Shown piece by piece: positions 16,614 to 25,054 of a stretch of DNA of 64,000 nucleotides (positions are counted from its first letter, which is position 1; each line of letters begins with the position of its first letter). The notes under the pieces are model-generated. The model did not search any database. It was not told where the DNA came from and saw only the letters and a list, made by a program, of their open reading frames with translations. The position numbers and the translations under genes are program-made. This DNA comes from Pseudolactococcus piscium. Its GTDB lineage: Bacteria > Bacillota > Bacilli > Lactobacillales > Streptococcaceae. Location of the stretch: NCBI RefSeq assembly GCF_002441695.1, contig NZ_JXJW01000005.1, forward strand, positions 61,518 to 125,517, read 5' to 3'.

Positions 16614-17447
16614 TCACTTCATGCCTGACACATTGAACCCTTCCAAAATATACTTTTGGAAGATGAGAAAGACAATCAAGATGGGCACAACCATAAAGGT
16701 TGCACCGGCCATTTGCAAGGCATAATTGCCACCATGCTGTCCTTGTAACAGCTGCAAGCCAACCGATAAAGTATAATATTTTTCATCATTTGCGATAATC
16801 AAAGGCCATAGGAAGGAATTCCATCCACCAATAAAGGTAAGAATACCCTGTACAGCTAATATCGGCTTGGTTAACGGTAAAATAATCTTAAAGAAAATAT
16901 ACCATTCGTTAGCGCCATCTAAACGTGCTGCTTCTATCATTTCATCAGAAATCGTACTCATGAACTGGCGGAAGAGAAAGACGCCAAATGCACCGACAAG
17001 CCCTGGTAGAATGATCCCCGTTAAACTATTGGTCAACCCAACTGAATTCAACAAGAGGTAAACTGGAATCATCGTCACTTGACCTGGAATCATCATCGTT
17101 GCAAGCACCAATAGAAAGAGTTTATTTTTGCCTTTAAAGTCATACTTAGCAAAGCCATACCCTGCCATTGCATTTAAGAAGAGACCCGCAAAAGAACAGA
17201 TTGTCACAATCAATGTGTTTTTTAGATACAAGCCAAAGTTCATACGAACGAATAGCTCTTTGAAATTATCTAGTGACGCTGCCTTAGGAAGCAGACTCGG
17301 TACGATCTGGTTGATTTCAGCATTCGTTTTAAATGAAGAAAAGATCATCCACAAGAATGGAAAGAAGGTCACGATACCAAGCACCCCTAATAGGATACTG
17401 ATGAGTAATTTAAATCCCATTTGTTTATTTTTATATGAGTTTATCAT
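16614..17447 (-). CDS. Sugar ABC transporter permease, MalG-type
   Basis: This CUT1-family inner-membrane permease has about 278 residues and six hydrophobic segments. The cytoplasmic EAA loop reads EAARLDGANEWYIFFKIILP and contacts the ATPase. ATG 17447 fits the AAAGGTAG site better than the GTG two codons earlier. It works with the permease immediately upstream and the lipoprotein at the head of the operon. No ATPase gene is present in the locus, so an MsmK/MalK-like shared subunit from elsewhere is expected. Confidence 0.93.
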   Translation of the reverse strand: MINSYKNKQMGFKLLISILLGVLGIVTFFPFLWMIFSSFKTNAEINQIVPSLLPKAASLDNFKELFVRMNFGLYLKNTLIVTICSFAGLFLNAMAGYGFAKYDFKGKNKLFLLVLATMMIPGQVTMIPVYLLLNSVGLTNSLTGIILPGLVGAFGVFLFRQFMSTISDEMIEAARLDGANEWYIFFKIILPLTKPILAVQGILTFIGGWNSFLWPLIIANDEKYYTLSVGLQLLQGQHGGNYALQMAGATFMVVPILIVFLIFQKYILEGFNVSGMK

Positions 17448-17461
17448 GGTCACTACCTTTC

Positions 17462-18346
17462 CTACATCCCATTTTGTTTTTGTCTATTTTGAATCTTTAA
17501 TTGGATCATCGTCACAAGGATAATGCCAATAAAGAGAATAAATGAGCAGGCTGCTGCATAACCAAATTTACTATATTGGAAACCATTTTGATAAATGAAT
17601 AGCGCAACCGATACTGTACTATCTAGCGGACCACCCTTGGTCATAATGAAAGGTTCTTCAAAGAATTGGAACCAGCCAATTAAGGTTGTCACAGTGACAA
17701 AGAAGATTGAAAATTTAAGTAAGGGAATCGTAATTTTAAAAACTTGTTGCCATTTTGTCGCACCATCTATTTCAGCTGCTTCATAATATGCCACAGGGAT
17801 CCCACGTAACGCTGCTAGAAATATCAACATATTTAATCCCGTTGCTCGCCAAACAGCAATGATGATTAAGGAAATTTTCGATGTGCTAGGATCCGTCAAC
17901 CATAATATCGGCCCAACATGTATATAGGCTAATAAATGATTTAATAGGCCAATGGTTGGGTTATAGAGATACATCCAAACAACGGCAATCGCAACGGTAT
18001 TCGTGATAGATGGACTATAGAAGACCAGCCGTAAGAAATGGAAGAACCTATTTTCACCGACATTGATCATAATGGCTAGTGCTAATGAAATACCAATAAC
18101 AAGCGGTACCCCGATGACAACATAATACCCTGTATTTAAAACGGCTTGTCCAAATAGTTTATCTGTGAAAATATTGATGTAATTCTCTAAGCCAACAAAA
18201 TGAATTCTTGAGTAATCAGCCAAGCCCGCTAAACTCATATCAGTAAAACTGATAAATAAGGCAAGCATGATGGGGATAATTGAGAAGATGACGAGCAACG
18301 TCACTGCAGGCGCTATAAAAAAGTAAGGCGCTTTATGTTTTTTCAT
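17462..18346 (-). CDS. Sugar ABC transporter permease, MalF-type
   Basis: A 294-residue CUT1 permease with six predicted membrane helices and the EAA loop EAAEIDGATKWQQVFKITIP. The N-terminus (HKAPYFFIAPAVTLLVIFSI) is typical of MalF/UgpA homologues. It forms a heterodimer with the next gene, which starts about 15 nt downstream. A large hairpin separates it from the binding-protein gene, which probably lowers permease expression relative to the lipoprotein. Confidence 0.93.
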   Translation of the reverse strand: MKKHKAPYFFIAPAVTLLVIFSIIPIMLALFISFTDMSLAGLADYSRIHFVGLENYINIFTDKLFGQAVLNTGYYVVIGVPLVIGISLALAIMINVGENRFFHFLRLVFYSPSITNTVAIAVVWMYLYNPTIGLLNHLLAYIHVGPILWLTDPSTSKISLIIIAVWRATGLNMLIFLAALRGIPVAYYEAAEIDGATKWQQVFKITIPLLKFSIFFVTVTTLIGWFQFFEEPFIMTKGGPLDSTVSVALFIYQNGFQYSKFGYAAACSFILFIGIILVTMIQLKIQNRQKQNGM

Positions 18347-18400
18347 GAATCGTACCTCCTTATGTCATGAACAGATAATGAAAGATATCAGCCAATAACC

Positions 18401-18446
18401 AAACTATCGTACTAAAAAGTTTTTTACCTTCTCAGTACGATAGTTT
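18401..18446 (-). terminator. Intercistronic hairpin between binding-protein and permease genes
   Basis: AAACTATCGTACT pairs perfectly (13 bp) with AGTACGATAGTTT around a 20-nt AT-rich loop. There is no strong T run after it on the minus strand, so it is more likely an RNA-stabilising or partially terminating element than a full terminator. Such hairpins often raise binding-protein mRNA above permease mRNA. Confidence 0.6.
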
Positions 18447-18465
18447 CTCTATTTAAATTAAGCGC

Positions 18466-19698
18466 TTATTTGTTCAACTTAATCGTATCATCATCAAGCT
18501 CAGTCATTGCTTTTTTGATATCTTTACCTTTAGAGATAACCTGCTCCCATTGTTTCATATAGAGTTGCGTTGTTTCATCCCATTTTTTAAGTAGTGGCAT
18601 TGGTTGAGAGTGTTCTAATTGTTTACCAAAAACAGAGATAATTGGATCTTTTGTAAATGTCTCTGATTGCCATGCAGCTTTATTGGTTGGTAATGAATTA
18701 GTAGATTTAAAGAAGGCTGTTTGATTTTCTTTTTTAGAAAGATACTCAATCAGTTTCATAGAATCAGCTTTTTTCTTACTACTGCTAAAGACAGCTAAAT
18801 TGGCACCACCAGTTACTGATTCACCATTAACAGGGCCTTTAGGCAATTCAGCTACAGCCCATTTACCTTTGATATCGGTTGCATTTTCATTGATGCCAGA
18901 AATCATCCATGGGCCACTAATGAACATCGGAACAATCCCTTTTCCACCAAAACTTTGGCTGATATCTAGTCCAAGATTCGTCTTAGGAGATGCCCCTGAT
19001 TTAACGATATCTTCTAGATATTTAAGGGCATTTACCATTTCAGGTTGGTTGAACAATGGTTTGTTCTGCTTATCAAATAAAGTTGACCCATTTTGGCGTG
19101 CAAACATGAAGCCAAAAGTTGGTTCTGCACCATCAATATTGATACCATACATGTTATCGCCACGATTAGCAAGTTTTTTAGCAGCATCAGCTAATTCTTC
19201 CCATGTTTTTGGTGCTTGTGGATAGCCTACAGAATTTAGTAAGTCTGTTCTGTAATACAGGGCACGTGTTTCTGTGTACCAAGGCACAGCATAGTACTTG
19301 TTATCAAACTTAGTCGTTGCGACTGACCCATCAAAAAAGTTAGTTGGTTTCAGAACATCAGTTTTTTTGACATCATCAGAAATGTCAGTTAGCGCACCCG
19401 CATCTACGAACTCACTCATGAAAGAAGTCCCAATTTGCGCAACATCCGGTCCATTTTTTGCTGCAACAGCTGTCAATAATTTATCTCGAGAAGCACTCCA
19501 TGGAATACTCTGAATTTTCACTGCAACACCAGTTTCTTTAGTGAATTTGTCGATGATCGGTTTAACACCTTGATCACCATCACCCATGTACCAAAAAGTT
19601 AATGGACTGGATGCCTCTTTCTTGTTGCTACTTGAACAACCAGACATAATACCCAGAGCAGCTAAGGCTGTGACACCTATTAAAATAAATTTTTTCAT
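18466..19698 (-). CDS. Sugar ABC transporter substrate-binding lipoprotein
   Basis: A 410-residue extracellular lipoprotein of the CUT1 family. Residues 1-20 are a signal peptide ending in the lipobox IMSGC, so the mature protein is lipid-anchored at Cys. The fold shows ITEFTKETGV-like (IDKFTKETGVAVKIQSIPW) and APKTWEELADAAKKL motifs. The ATG at 19698 follows GGAGGAAACAG. It heads the operon and would capture the oligosaccharide. In Listeria the equivalent protein binds sophorotriose and longer beta-1,2 oligomers; here that is inferred from synteny. Confidence 0.92.
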   Translation of the reverse strand: MKKFILIGVTALAALGIMSGCSSSNKKEASSPLTFWYMGDGDQGVKPIIDKFTKETGVAVKIQSIPWSASRDKLLTAVAAKNGPDVAQIGTSFMSEFVDAGALTDISDDVKKTDVLKPTNFFDGSVATTKFDNKYYAVPWYTETRALYYRTDLLNSVGYPQAPKTWEELADAAKKLANRGDNMYGINIDGAEPTFGFMFARQNGSTLFDKQNKPLFNQPEMVNALKYLEDIVKSGASPKTNLGLDISQSFGGKGIVPMFISGPWMISGINENATDIKGKWAVAELPKGPVNGESVTGGANLAVFSSSKKKADSMKLIEYLSKKENQTAFFKSTNSLPTNKAAWQSETFTKDPIISVFGKQLEHSQPMPLLKKWDETTQLYMKQWEQVISKGKDIKKAMTELDDDTIKLNK

Positions 19699-19714
19699 CT
19701 GTTTCCTCCTTAGT

Positions 19715-19724
19715 GAAACGTTTC
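19715..19724. promoter_or_regulatory. LacI-type operator O1
   Basis: The palindrome GAAACGTTTC lies between the promoter and the ribosome site of the binding-protein gene, just after the expected transcription start. A repressor bound here would block the operon. Confidence 0.65.
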
Positions 19725-19733
19725 TATAAAATG

Positions 19734-19762
19734 ATATTAACATACTTTTTTTCGTTTTGCAA
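19734..19762 (-). promoter_or_regulatory. Promoter of the glucan operon
   Basis: Minus-strand TTGCAA (19757-19762), 17-bp spacer and TAATAT (19734-19739). The predicted start is near 19727, placing operator O1 at about +3 to +13. Confidence 0.7.
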
Positions 19763-19770
19763 GCGCTTTA
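19757..19770 (-). promoter_or_regulatory. CcpA cre-like site overlapping the -35
   Basis: TTGCAAGCGCTTTA matches most of the catabolite-responsive consensus WTGNAANCGNWNNCA and covers the -35 box. Binding of CcpA would give glucose repression. The last two consensus bases do not match. Confidence 0.5.
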
Positions 19771-19835
19771 TTTAAAATAATCATCCTTTTTTTGGCTAAT
19801 ATTAAGTTTTTAGCTTAAGTCAGATAAATTCACAC

Positions 19836-19849
19836 TAGAAACGTTTCTA
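19836..19849. promoter_or_regulatory. LacI-type operator O2
   Basis: TAGAAACGTTTCTA is a perfect 14-bp palindrome with the same core as O1. The two centres are 123 bp apart, close to a whole number of helical turns, which would allow looping. It also lies upstream of the divergent acetyltransferase gene. Confidence 0.6.
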
Positions 19850-19949
19850 TTACACTGTTTTATGCCACTCATTTCAATCAAGGAAACTCGTGTTATAATG
19901 AACTATCTGGTGACTGATTACACTATGAAATAATTTTTAAACAGGAGAT

Positions 19950-20414
19950 ATGATGTTAACCCTTACTAAAATGACGCAAGGTAATTTTGACGACTATATG
20001 GCAACTGCCATAACCACCTATGCAAATGAAAAGGAAGCTAATGGTAGTTGGCCTAAAGCTGATGCCCATTCAAATGCTGAAGCTTCCTACCAGCAGTTAC
20101 TGCCAGATGGGCTGTTAACAGCAGATAATTATTTATACATGATCCAAGAGCAGTCCGAAAATCTTGGTTATATCTGGTTTGCTAAGTCTAACCAAAATCA
20201 AGATACGGCATTCATCTATGATTTTGAAATCTACCCAGCCTTTCAAAATAGAGGGTTTGGTACAAAAGCCCTATCCTTAGTTGAATCAGAAGCAAAACAG
20301 CTCGGATTTTCTGCCTTATCACTTCATGTTTTTGGCAGTAACGCACCTGCGATTCACCTTTATAAAAAGATGGGATTTGGCGTGACAGATATGAGCATGC
20401 GTAAAACCTTGTAA
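19950..20414 (+). CDS. GNAT-family N-acetyltransferase
   Basis: A 154-residue acetyl-CoA-dependent acetyltransferase. The acetyl-CoA loop is IYPAFQNRGFGTKAL, and the final strand reads LHVFGSNAPAIHLYKKMGFG, as in RimI-like members. The substrate is unknown. AGGAG lies 2 nt before the first ATG and 5 nt before the second (19953), so translation may begin at the second. It has an extended -10, TGTTATAAT, at 19891-19899, and is divergent from the glucan operon. A hairpin with a T run follows. Confidence 0.85.
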   Translation: MMLTLTKMTQGNFDDYMATAITTYANEKEANGSWPKADAHSNAEASYQQLLPDGLLTADNYLYMIQEQSENLGYIWFAKSNQNQDTAFIYDFEIYPAFQNRGFGTKALSLVESEAKQLGFSALSLHVFGSNAPAIHLYKKMGFGVTDMSMRKTL

Positions 20415-20425
20415 TGGTTCCTCAA

Positions 20426-20461
20426 AATAAAAAAAACGACGCATTTTGCATCGATTTTTTT
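20426..20461. terminator. Terminator between acetyltransferase and yebC
   Basis: CGACGCA and TGCATCG form a hairpin with one mismatch, flanked by A and T runs. It serves the convergent acetyltransferase (+) and yebC (-). Confidence 0.75.
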
Positions 20462-20476
20462 GATGGGTATTTTTTA

Positions 20477-21193
20477 TCAGAAGTCAGCCACATTATGATA
20501 GACTTTTTGCACATCTTCATCGTCTTCAAGTGCATCGATCAGCTTTTCAAATATCTCTACATCATCACCAGATAAGTCAACTTCGCTTTGAGGAATCAAC
20601 TCAAGTTCTGATACTGTAAACTCAGCAACACCATTTTCACGAAGTGCTTCTAGTGCCTTATGAAGTGCTTCTGGCTCTGTATAAACAATCACTTGGTCAT
20701 CTTGTTGCTCAACATCACGAACATCGATTTCTTTATCAAGTAAATATTCGAAAATCTCATCAGCATTATCGCCAATAAATCCGATAACACCCGTATTATC
20801 AAATAAATAGGAAACAGATCCAGATGCGCCAAAATTACCACCATTTTTGTTATAGGCAGAACGCACATTCGCTGCAGTCCGGTTGACATTTGTTGTCAAG
20901 GTATCGACAATCACCATCGACCCATTTGGACCAAATCCTTCATAGCGACCTTCTGTAAAGGTTTCTTCACTACTACCTTTTGCCTTATCGATCGCTTTAT
21001 CGATGATATGACGTGGTACTTGTGCTTGTTTAGCACGCTCAATCGTGAATCTAAGTTTTGAGTTTGACTCAGGATCTGGATCACCTTGTTTAGCTGCAGC
21101 ATAAATTTCTACACCGAATTTAGCATAAACTTTAGAGTTTGCACCGTCTTTTGCTGTCTTTTTAGCGACGATATTCGCCCACTTACGTCCCAT
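20477..21193 (-). CDS. yebC: YebC/PmpR-family regulator or translation factor
   Basis: This 238-residue protein begins [19 protein letters not shown] and contains [21 protein letters not shown], both diagnostic of the YebC/TACO1 family (YeeN-type in Firmicutes). Family members have been described as transcriptional regulators and, more recently, as factors that help ribosomes through proline-rich stretches. AAGAAGG precedes ATG 21193. It is a single gene ended by the hairpin at 20426. Confidence 0.93.
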   Translation of the reverse strand: MGRKWANIVAKKTAKDGANSKVYAKFGVEIYAAAKQGDPDPESNSKLRFTIERAKQAQVPRHIIDKAIDKAKGSSEETFTEGRYEGFGPNGSMVIVDTLTTNVNRTAANVRSAYNKNGGNFGASGSVSYLFDNTGVIGFIGDNADEIFEYLLDKEIDVRDVEQQDDQVIVYTEPEALHKALEALRENGVAEFTVSELELIPQSEVDLSGDDVEIFEKLIDALEDDEDVQKVYHNVADF

Positions 21194-21385
21194 TATAATG
21201 CCTTCTTTCTTATCCTTTGATGCTTATTCTATACTATTTTATCATAATTTCTCTGATTGTTTCGCATTTGAATACAATTTGTTTGATCCATGTGCGCATT
21301 TTGTGTCAAACTACTGACAACCTATCTTGACAAATATGTCACCCTCTCGTAAACCACCTGTATACACTCAGCCCAATCCCCTGAT

Positions 21386-22474
21386 TTATGTGCGCATAAT
21401 CGGTATCCGACCATAATTTTGTTCTGGCAAGTCAGCATGTCCCAGCCTATAGACAGCATCAGCCTGTAAGGTTAAGCTATCTGTATAACCTTTACCTACT
21501 TTTGTCACGACATCATAGTCTTTTAGATAGGCTTGACCAGCTGATGAGAAGCCTAAAATATGGGGAGGGCTTTTTTCAAACGTTTGTGACTTACTGACAT
21601 TGATTAAAATGTAGGTCAACAAACGTCTGATACGCGCTTTAGTATAGCGCTTGGTTGCTACCTCATCTACTAATTCATCAAAAGAACCAGCCACTTTAAT
21701 GGCTTTTTTCAGTCTAACAGCTAGCTCCTCATTCACTTGAAAAAGGTGGGTCAAGTCTAGTAAACTTGTTGACATCACTTTATATTTAAGTAAAGAAAAA
21801 TAATTGGTCCAGCCTACTTTAGGTGCTGATTCAAAAGCTTGAAAACTTGGCATGACAGCTGATAAATCAGAATCCGCATGCGCACGGATTGCTGTTGCCG
21901 ATGCAAATTCTGATAACTTGTCATCATGAAATCCTGAGCCAATACGAGGGATTGCTTGTAAGCTAATGTTAGATTCTAGCTTGGCTATTGCCTTAGTATA
22001 GGCAAGTGCTAAAATATGATTAGGCGTGTTGCCATCAAAATCGATTCCTGTAAATACTTCCCACATTTTCTGTGTTTTTTGAGGATATGATAACTGATCT
22101 GGTAAGCCATCAAGGAAAGCTTGTATGTCGTCCGATTGCGTTTTATAGATATGGCATAACCTATCATAGTCAACATGATCAGAATCCGTCCCAAATACCA
22201 GCTGCTCAACACCCAAATCTGACAGTATACCGATCGCATACTCAGCAAAATAATCTGCACTTTGGACACTAGCAAAAAAAGGCAGCTCAACAATAATGTC
22301 AGCGCCATTTTCTAAAGCCATTTGCGCACGTGTCCACTTGTCAACAATGGCTGGTTCGCCACGTTGCATCCAATTACCACTCATGACCACAATCTTTAAG
22401 CCAGACGCTTGCGATAGTAAGTAGTTATGGCCATTATGAAAGGGATTGAATTCAGCAATGACACCAGAAATCAT
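21386..22474 (-). CDS. tmcAL: tRNA(Met) cytidine acetate ligase TmcAL
   Basis: TmcAL activates acetate with ATP and makes N4-acetylcytidine at the wobble base of elongator tRNA(Met). The nucleotidyl-transferase motif is GVIAEFNPFHNGH at residues 4-16, and VMSGNWMQRGEPAIVDKW follows. The protein has 362 residues. The start is ATG 22474, whose A overlaps the TGA of the upstream gene (ATGA), so it is translationally coupled. It is the last gene of the yqe-type cluster. Confidence 0.9.
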   Translation of the reverse strand: MISGVIAEFNPFHNGHNYLLSQASGLKIVVMSGNWMQRGEPAIVDKWTRAQMALENGADIIVELPFFASVQSADYFAEYAIGILSDLGVEQLVFGTDSDHVDYDRLCHIYKTQSDDIQAFLDGLPDQLSYPQKTQKMWEVFTGIDFDGNTPNHILALAYTKAIAKLESNISLQAIPRIGSGFHDDKLSEFASATAIRAHADSDLSAVMPSFQAFESAPKVGWTNYFSLLKYKVMSTSLLDLTHLFQVNEELAVRLKKAIKVAGSFDELVDEVATKRYTKARIRRLLTYILINVSKSQTFEKSPPHILGFSSAGQAYLKDYDVVTKVGKGYTDSLTLQADAVYRLGHADLPEQNYGRIPIMRT

Positions 22475-23103
22475 GCCTTGTCCTGCCATTTATCATAGAC
22501 TTGCATGGCAATATCAATTTCTGCTTTATGTTTATCTTTCAACTCTTCATTGATGGATTGCTTTTCGACTAATTCTGCCCGTTTTTTCTTGGCAAACTTG
22601 GCAAATATCGCATCTAAAATCTCACGCATCTGATGTCCCGCATTATCCCTGACATCATCATCGAATTGACCCGTTTGATCTGAATAAATAGCAGCCATCT
22701 TGGTCCATTCATTCATGAAAAAAGTATCAATTTCTTGGTCGATATAAGTCGCAAGCTCTTTTGGTGTACTTAGCAGCTCAGCTAAGGCTGCCTGTCTTTT
22801 AGGCGTCGATGCATAGCGTTTGACTGGGTCTTCTTCTGATTTGAAATGCGGCACCACATCAGCTGTATCAAACCTATCCTCAGCAACTTGCTGTTTTCTC
22901 CTACGACTAGGTTTTTTAACAAACCACCAAGCAATCAAGCCAATAAAGACGGCACCAGCTAGGGTATCCGATACTCTCGACAGTATACTTAAGACAAGAA
23001 GCCAAAAAATAAGCTTGAGCCAGCGAGGAAACTTTTTGTCCTGTTTATCTTGTGTTAAATAGGCTATAAAGCCAACTATAACGATTAATCCTAAATACAT
23101 CAT
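22471..23103 (-). CDS. Unknown membrane-anchored protein in the yqe cluster
   Basis: I do not recognise this 210-residue protein. Residues 1-75 contain two or three hydrophobic segments (YLGLIVIVGFIAYL, LIFWLLVLSIL, AVFIGLIAWWFV) and are followed by a basic stretch KKPSRRRKQQ, which puts the rest inside the cell. The C-terminal 120 residues are helical and charged, with KRYASTPKRQAALAELLSTP and a Lys-rich end. It overlaps tmcAL by 4 bases and follows a methyltransferase gene by about 100 bp. Its conserved position suggests a link to tRNA or ribosome work, but that is only context. Confidence 0.75.
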   Translation of the reverse strand: MMYLGLIVIVGFIAYLTQDKQDKKFPRWLKLIFWLLVLSILSRVSDTLAGAVFIGLIAWWFVKKPSRRRKQQVAEDRFDTADVVPHFKSEEDPVKRYASTPKRQAALAELLSTPKELATYIDQEIDTFFMNEWTKMAAIYSDQTGQFDDDVRDNAGHQMREILDAIFAKFAKKKRAELVEKQSINEELKDKHKAEIDIAMQVYDKWQDKA

Positions 23104-23204
23104 TAGTTTACCCTCTCTTCATCTCAACTTTACCCTGTTTAAGTAAGTATAGCCAGTCACTGAGTTATCCGAAACCTTGATAACTAGCTTAAACACCTGA
23201 TTTA

Positions 23205-23957
23205 TTACCCTTTTTGGGCGATAAAAAACCAACGGGCGCTATCATCATTTTCAGAAGGCGCTACATTTTGAAAGTCTGATAAAACGGTGACATCCACAAA
23301 ACCAGCATTATCCAGCATGGTCAGATAATTATCAATCGAGTAAGTCCGTTCTTCATGGACTTCATCTCGACGCTCAAATTTTCCGTCAGCATCCTTAACA
23401 AAAAAGGTCAGTTCATGTGTAATACTGTGTGCTTTATCACCTGGGAAAGAATCCCACATGAAGGCAAAATCTTCTTCATTTTCATGGTAGCTATACCCAG
23501 GGAAAACCTGATCAATTTGGTTAACACTGTGTACATCAAAGATGAAGGTGCCATCAGCATTCAGACAATTCCAAACCCCATCAAATACCTCTTGAACCGC
23601 TTCACGATCAGGCATATAGCAAATACTATCACTGTAACACGTCACTGCGTCATAGGTCCCAACATTGCTGAGATCTCGCATATCCCCTTCGATAAACCCA
23701 ATACCAATCGTCTCATCCAACTCGTCTAAAGCACGATTATAGGCAATACTCAGCATCTCCTCTGATAAGTCAAGACCCGTTACAGCATAGCCATCACGTG
23801 CAAACTGCACAGAAAGCTTGCCTGTACCACAAGCAAGCTCTAAAATATCATGAGTATGTGATGGTAAATGATCGCGTGAAAATTGATGCCAGGCATCATA
23901 TAGCGTATCGTCCATGATGGTATCATAAACGCGCGCAAATTCTTGATAATTATCCAT
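23205..23957 (-). CDS. SAM-dependent methyltransferase
   Basis: A 250-residue class I methyltransferase. The SAM-binding motif I is ILELACGTGKLSVQFA, motif II is VTGLDLSEEML, and FIEGDMRDL and YDAVTCYSDSICYM follow. The gene is in the usual Streptococcaceae position after rsfS. Members of this family are annotated as Type 11/25 methyltransferases of unknown substrate. It starts 17 nt after rsfS and is probably in one operon with it. Confidence 0.88.
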   Translation of the reverse strand: MDNYQEFARVYDTIMDDTLYDAWHQFSRDHLPSHTHDILELACGTGKLSVQFARDGYAVTGLDLSEEMLSIAYNRALDELDETIGIGFIEGDMRDLSNVGTYDAVTCYSDSICYMPDREAVQEVFDGVWNCLNADGTFIFDVHSVNQIDQVFPGYSYHENEEDFAFMWDSFPGDKAHSITHELTFFVKDADGKFERRDEVHEERTYSIDNYLTMLDNAGFVDVTVLSDFQNVAPSENDDSARWFFIAQKG

Positions 23958-23974
23958 TTTTCTCTTTTTCTAAC

Positions 23975-24331
23975 TTAGTCAGTTAACCAAGCTGTAACAT
24001 CGATTTCAGGTGCATCATGCCACAATTTTTCAAGACGGTAAGTCAAGCGTGCATCATGTGTCATCACGTTGATCACCACATCAATCAAGTCAATCAAGAC
24101 CCAACCATCTGCACCAGCACCCTCAACACCATGAATGTCTCCGCCACCTTTTTTGATTGCTTCTGTGATATTATCTACGATCGCATCGATTTGACGTGAA
24201 TTCATCCCTTCCATCACGACCAAAGTATCCATGACACCGCTCACTTCACGCATATCAAGGGCCACAATATCAAGGGCTTTTTTATCATCAGCAGCTGTTA
24301 CAACTGTTTGTAGTAGTAGTTCGTTTGTCAT
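23975..24331 (-). CDS. rsfS: Ribosome silencing factor RsfS
   Basis: RsfS (YbeB/Iojap) binds uL14 on the large subunit and prevents subunit joining in starvation. The 118-residue protein shows ALDIVALDMREVSGVMDTLV and a conserved GADGWVLIDLIDVVINVM. ATG 24331 (MTNELLLQ) fits the family start, though its ribosome site is weak. A GATAAT lies 7 nt before the ATG, so a leaderless transcript is conceivable but less convincing than for yqeG, dtd and plsX. Confidence 0.92.
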   Translation of the reverse strand: MTNELLLQTVVTAADDKKALDIVALDMREVSGVMDTLVVMEGMNSRQIDAIVDNITEAIKKGGGDIHGVEGAGADGWVLIDLIDVVINVMTHDARLTYRLEKLWHDAPEIDVTAWLTD

Positions 24332-24457
24332 GCTTTTTATTATCTTTCTATTTTGCAAATATCATCATTTTTCTATTGTATCACTTTGGATAGCAGCTAG
24401 TTGCCTGATATTAGAGTTGCCAATCACTAAATGATTAGTCATATCTGTTCGTTTAGT

Positions 24458-25054
24458 TTAACGCAATTTATCGACAAAAGCGTTATACGTTAAAATCGTT
24501 TGTGGGTAAATTCTGACCTGCTGCTGCGCAAGAAAAGCAACCGTATGGACTGTTTCATAAGCCACTGCAGCATCTAAATCTTGATAGGCAAGCGCCCGCG
24601 CCGCCTCAACACCTTCAAAGCGTCTACCAGCTTCTATATAGTCAGCGACATATAAAATTTTATCAAGCAAGCCCATCTGACTACTGCCAACTGTATGGAT
24701 CTCAATCGCGCGTAATAATTCAGGATCAGTGATACCAAAGTCTTCCTGAATTTTGTAGATACCAACAACGCCATGCCAGACATTATTATGCCAGTTAAGT
24801 AAATCTGGATCAAGCTTGTATTTGTAAATCAGTGAGATAAAAACATCATCTGATGCTTCTTTAGCATAGTCATGTAGCAAACCAGCTAATTCAGCTTTTT
24901 CTACTGCTGCATATCCCCAGTGCACTGCTAACTGCTTAGCAGCATCAGCCACCTGTTTTACATGTGCAAATCGCTTTGGAGATAAGGTAGTCGCTAGTTT
25001 AGCCAGTAAAGCATCTCTGCTGATACCGAGCCCAGCATTATTATCAAAGACCAT
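24458..25054 (-). CDS. yqeK: HD-domain hydrolase YqeK (symmetrical Ap4A hydrolase)
   Basis: A 198-residue HD-superfamily protein. Members of the YqeK family hydrolyse diadenosine tetraphosphate to two ADP. Metal-binding residues lie in RFAHVKQV and LLHDYAKE, with [10 protein letters not shown] and [10 protein letters not shown] further on. ATG 25054 is chosen because GAGGG lies just before it; the start lies inside the last codons of nadD, an 11-bp overlap that indicates coupling. The nadD-yqeK order is standard for Firmicutes. Confidence 0.9.
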   Translation of the reverse strand: MVFDNNAGLGISRDALLAKLATTLSPKRFAHVKQVADAAKQLAVHWGYAAVEKAELAGLLHDYAKEASDDVFISLIYKYKLDPDLLNWHNNVWHGVVGIYKIQEDFGITDPELLRAIEIHTVGSSQMGLLDKILYVADYIEAGRRFEGVEAARALAYQDLDAAVAYETVHTVAFLAQQQVRIYPQTILTYNAFVDKLR

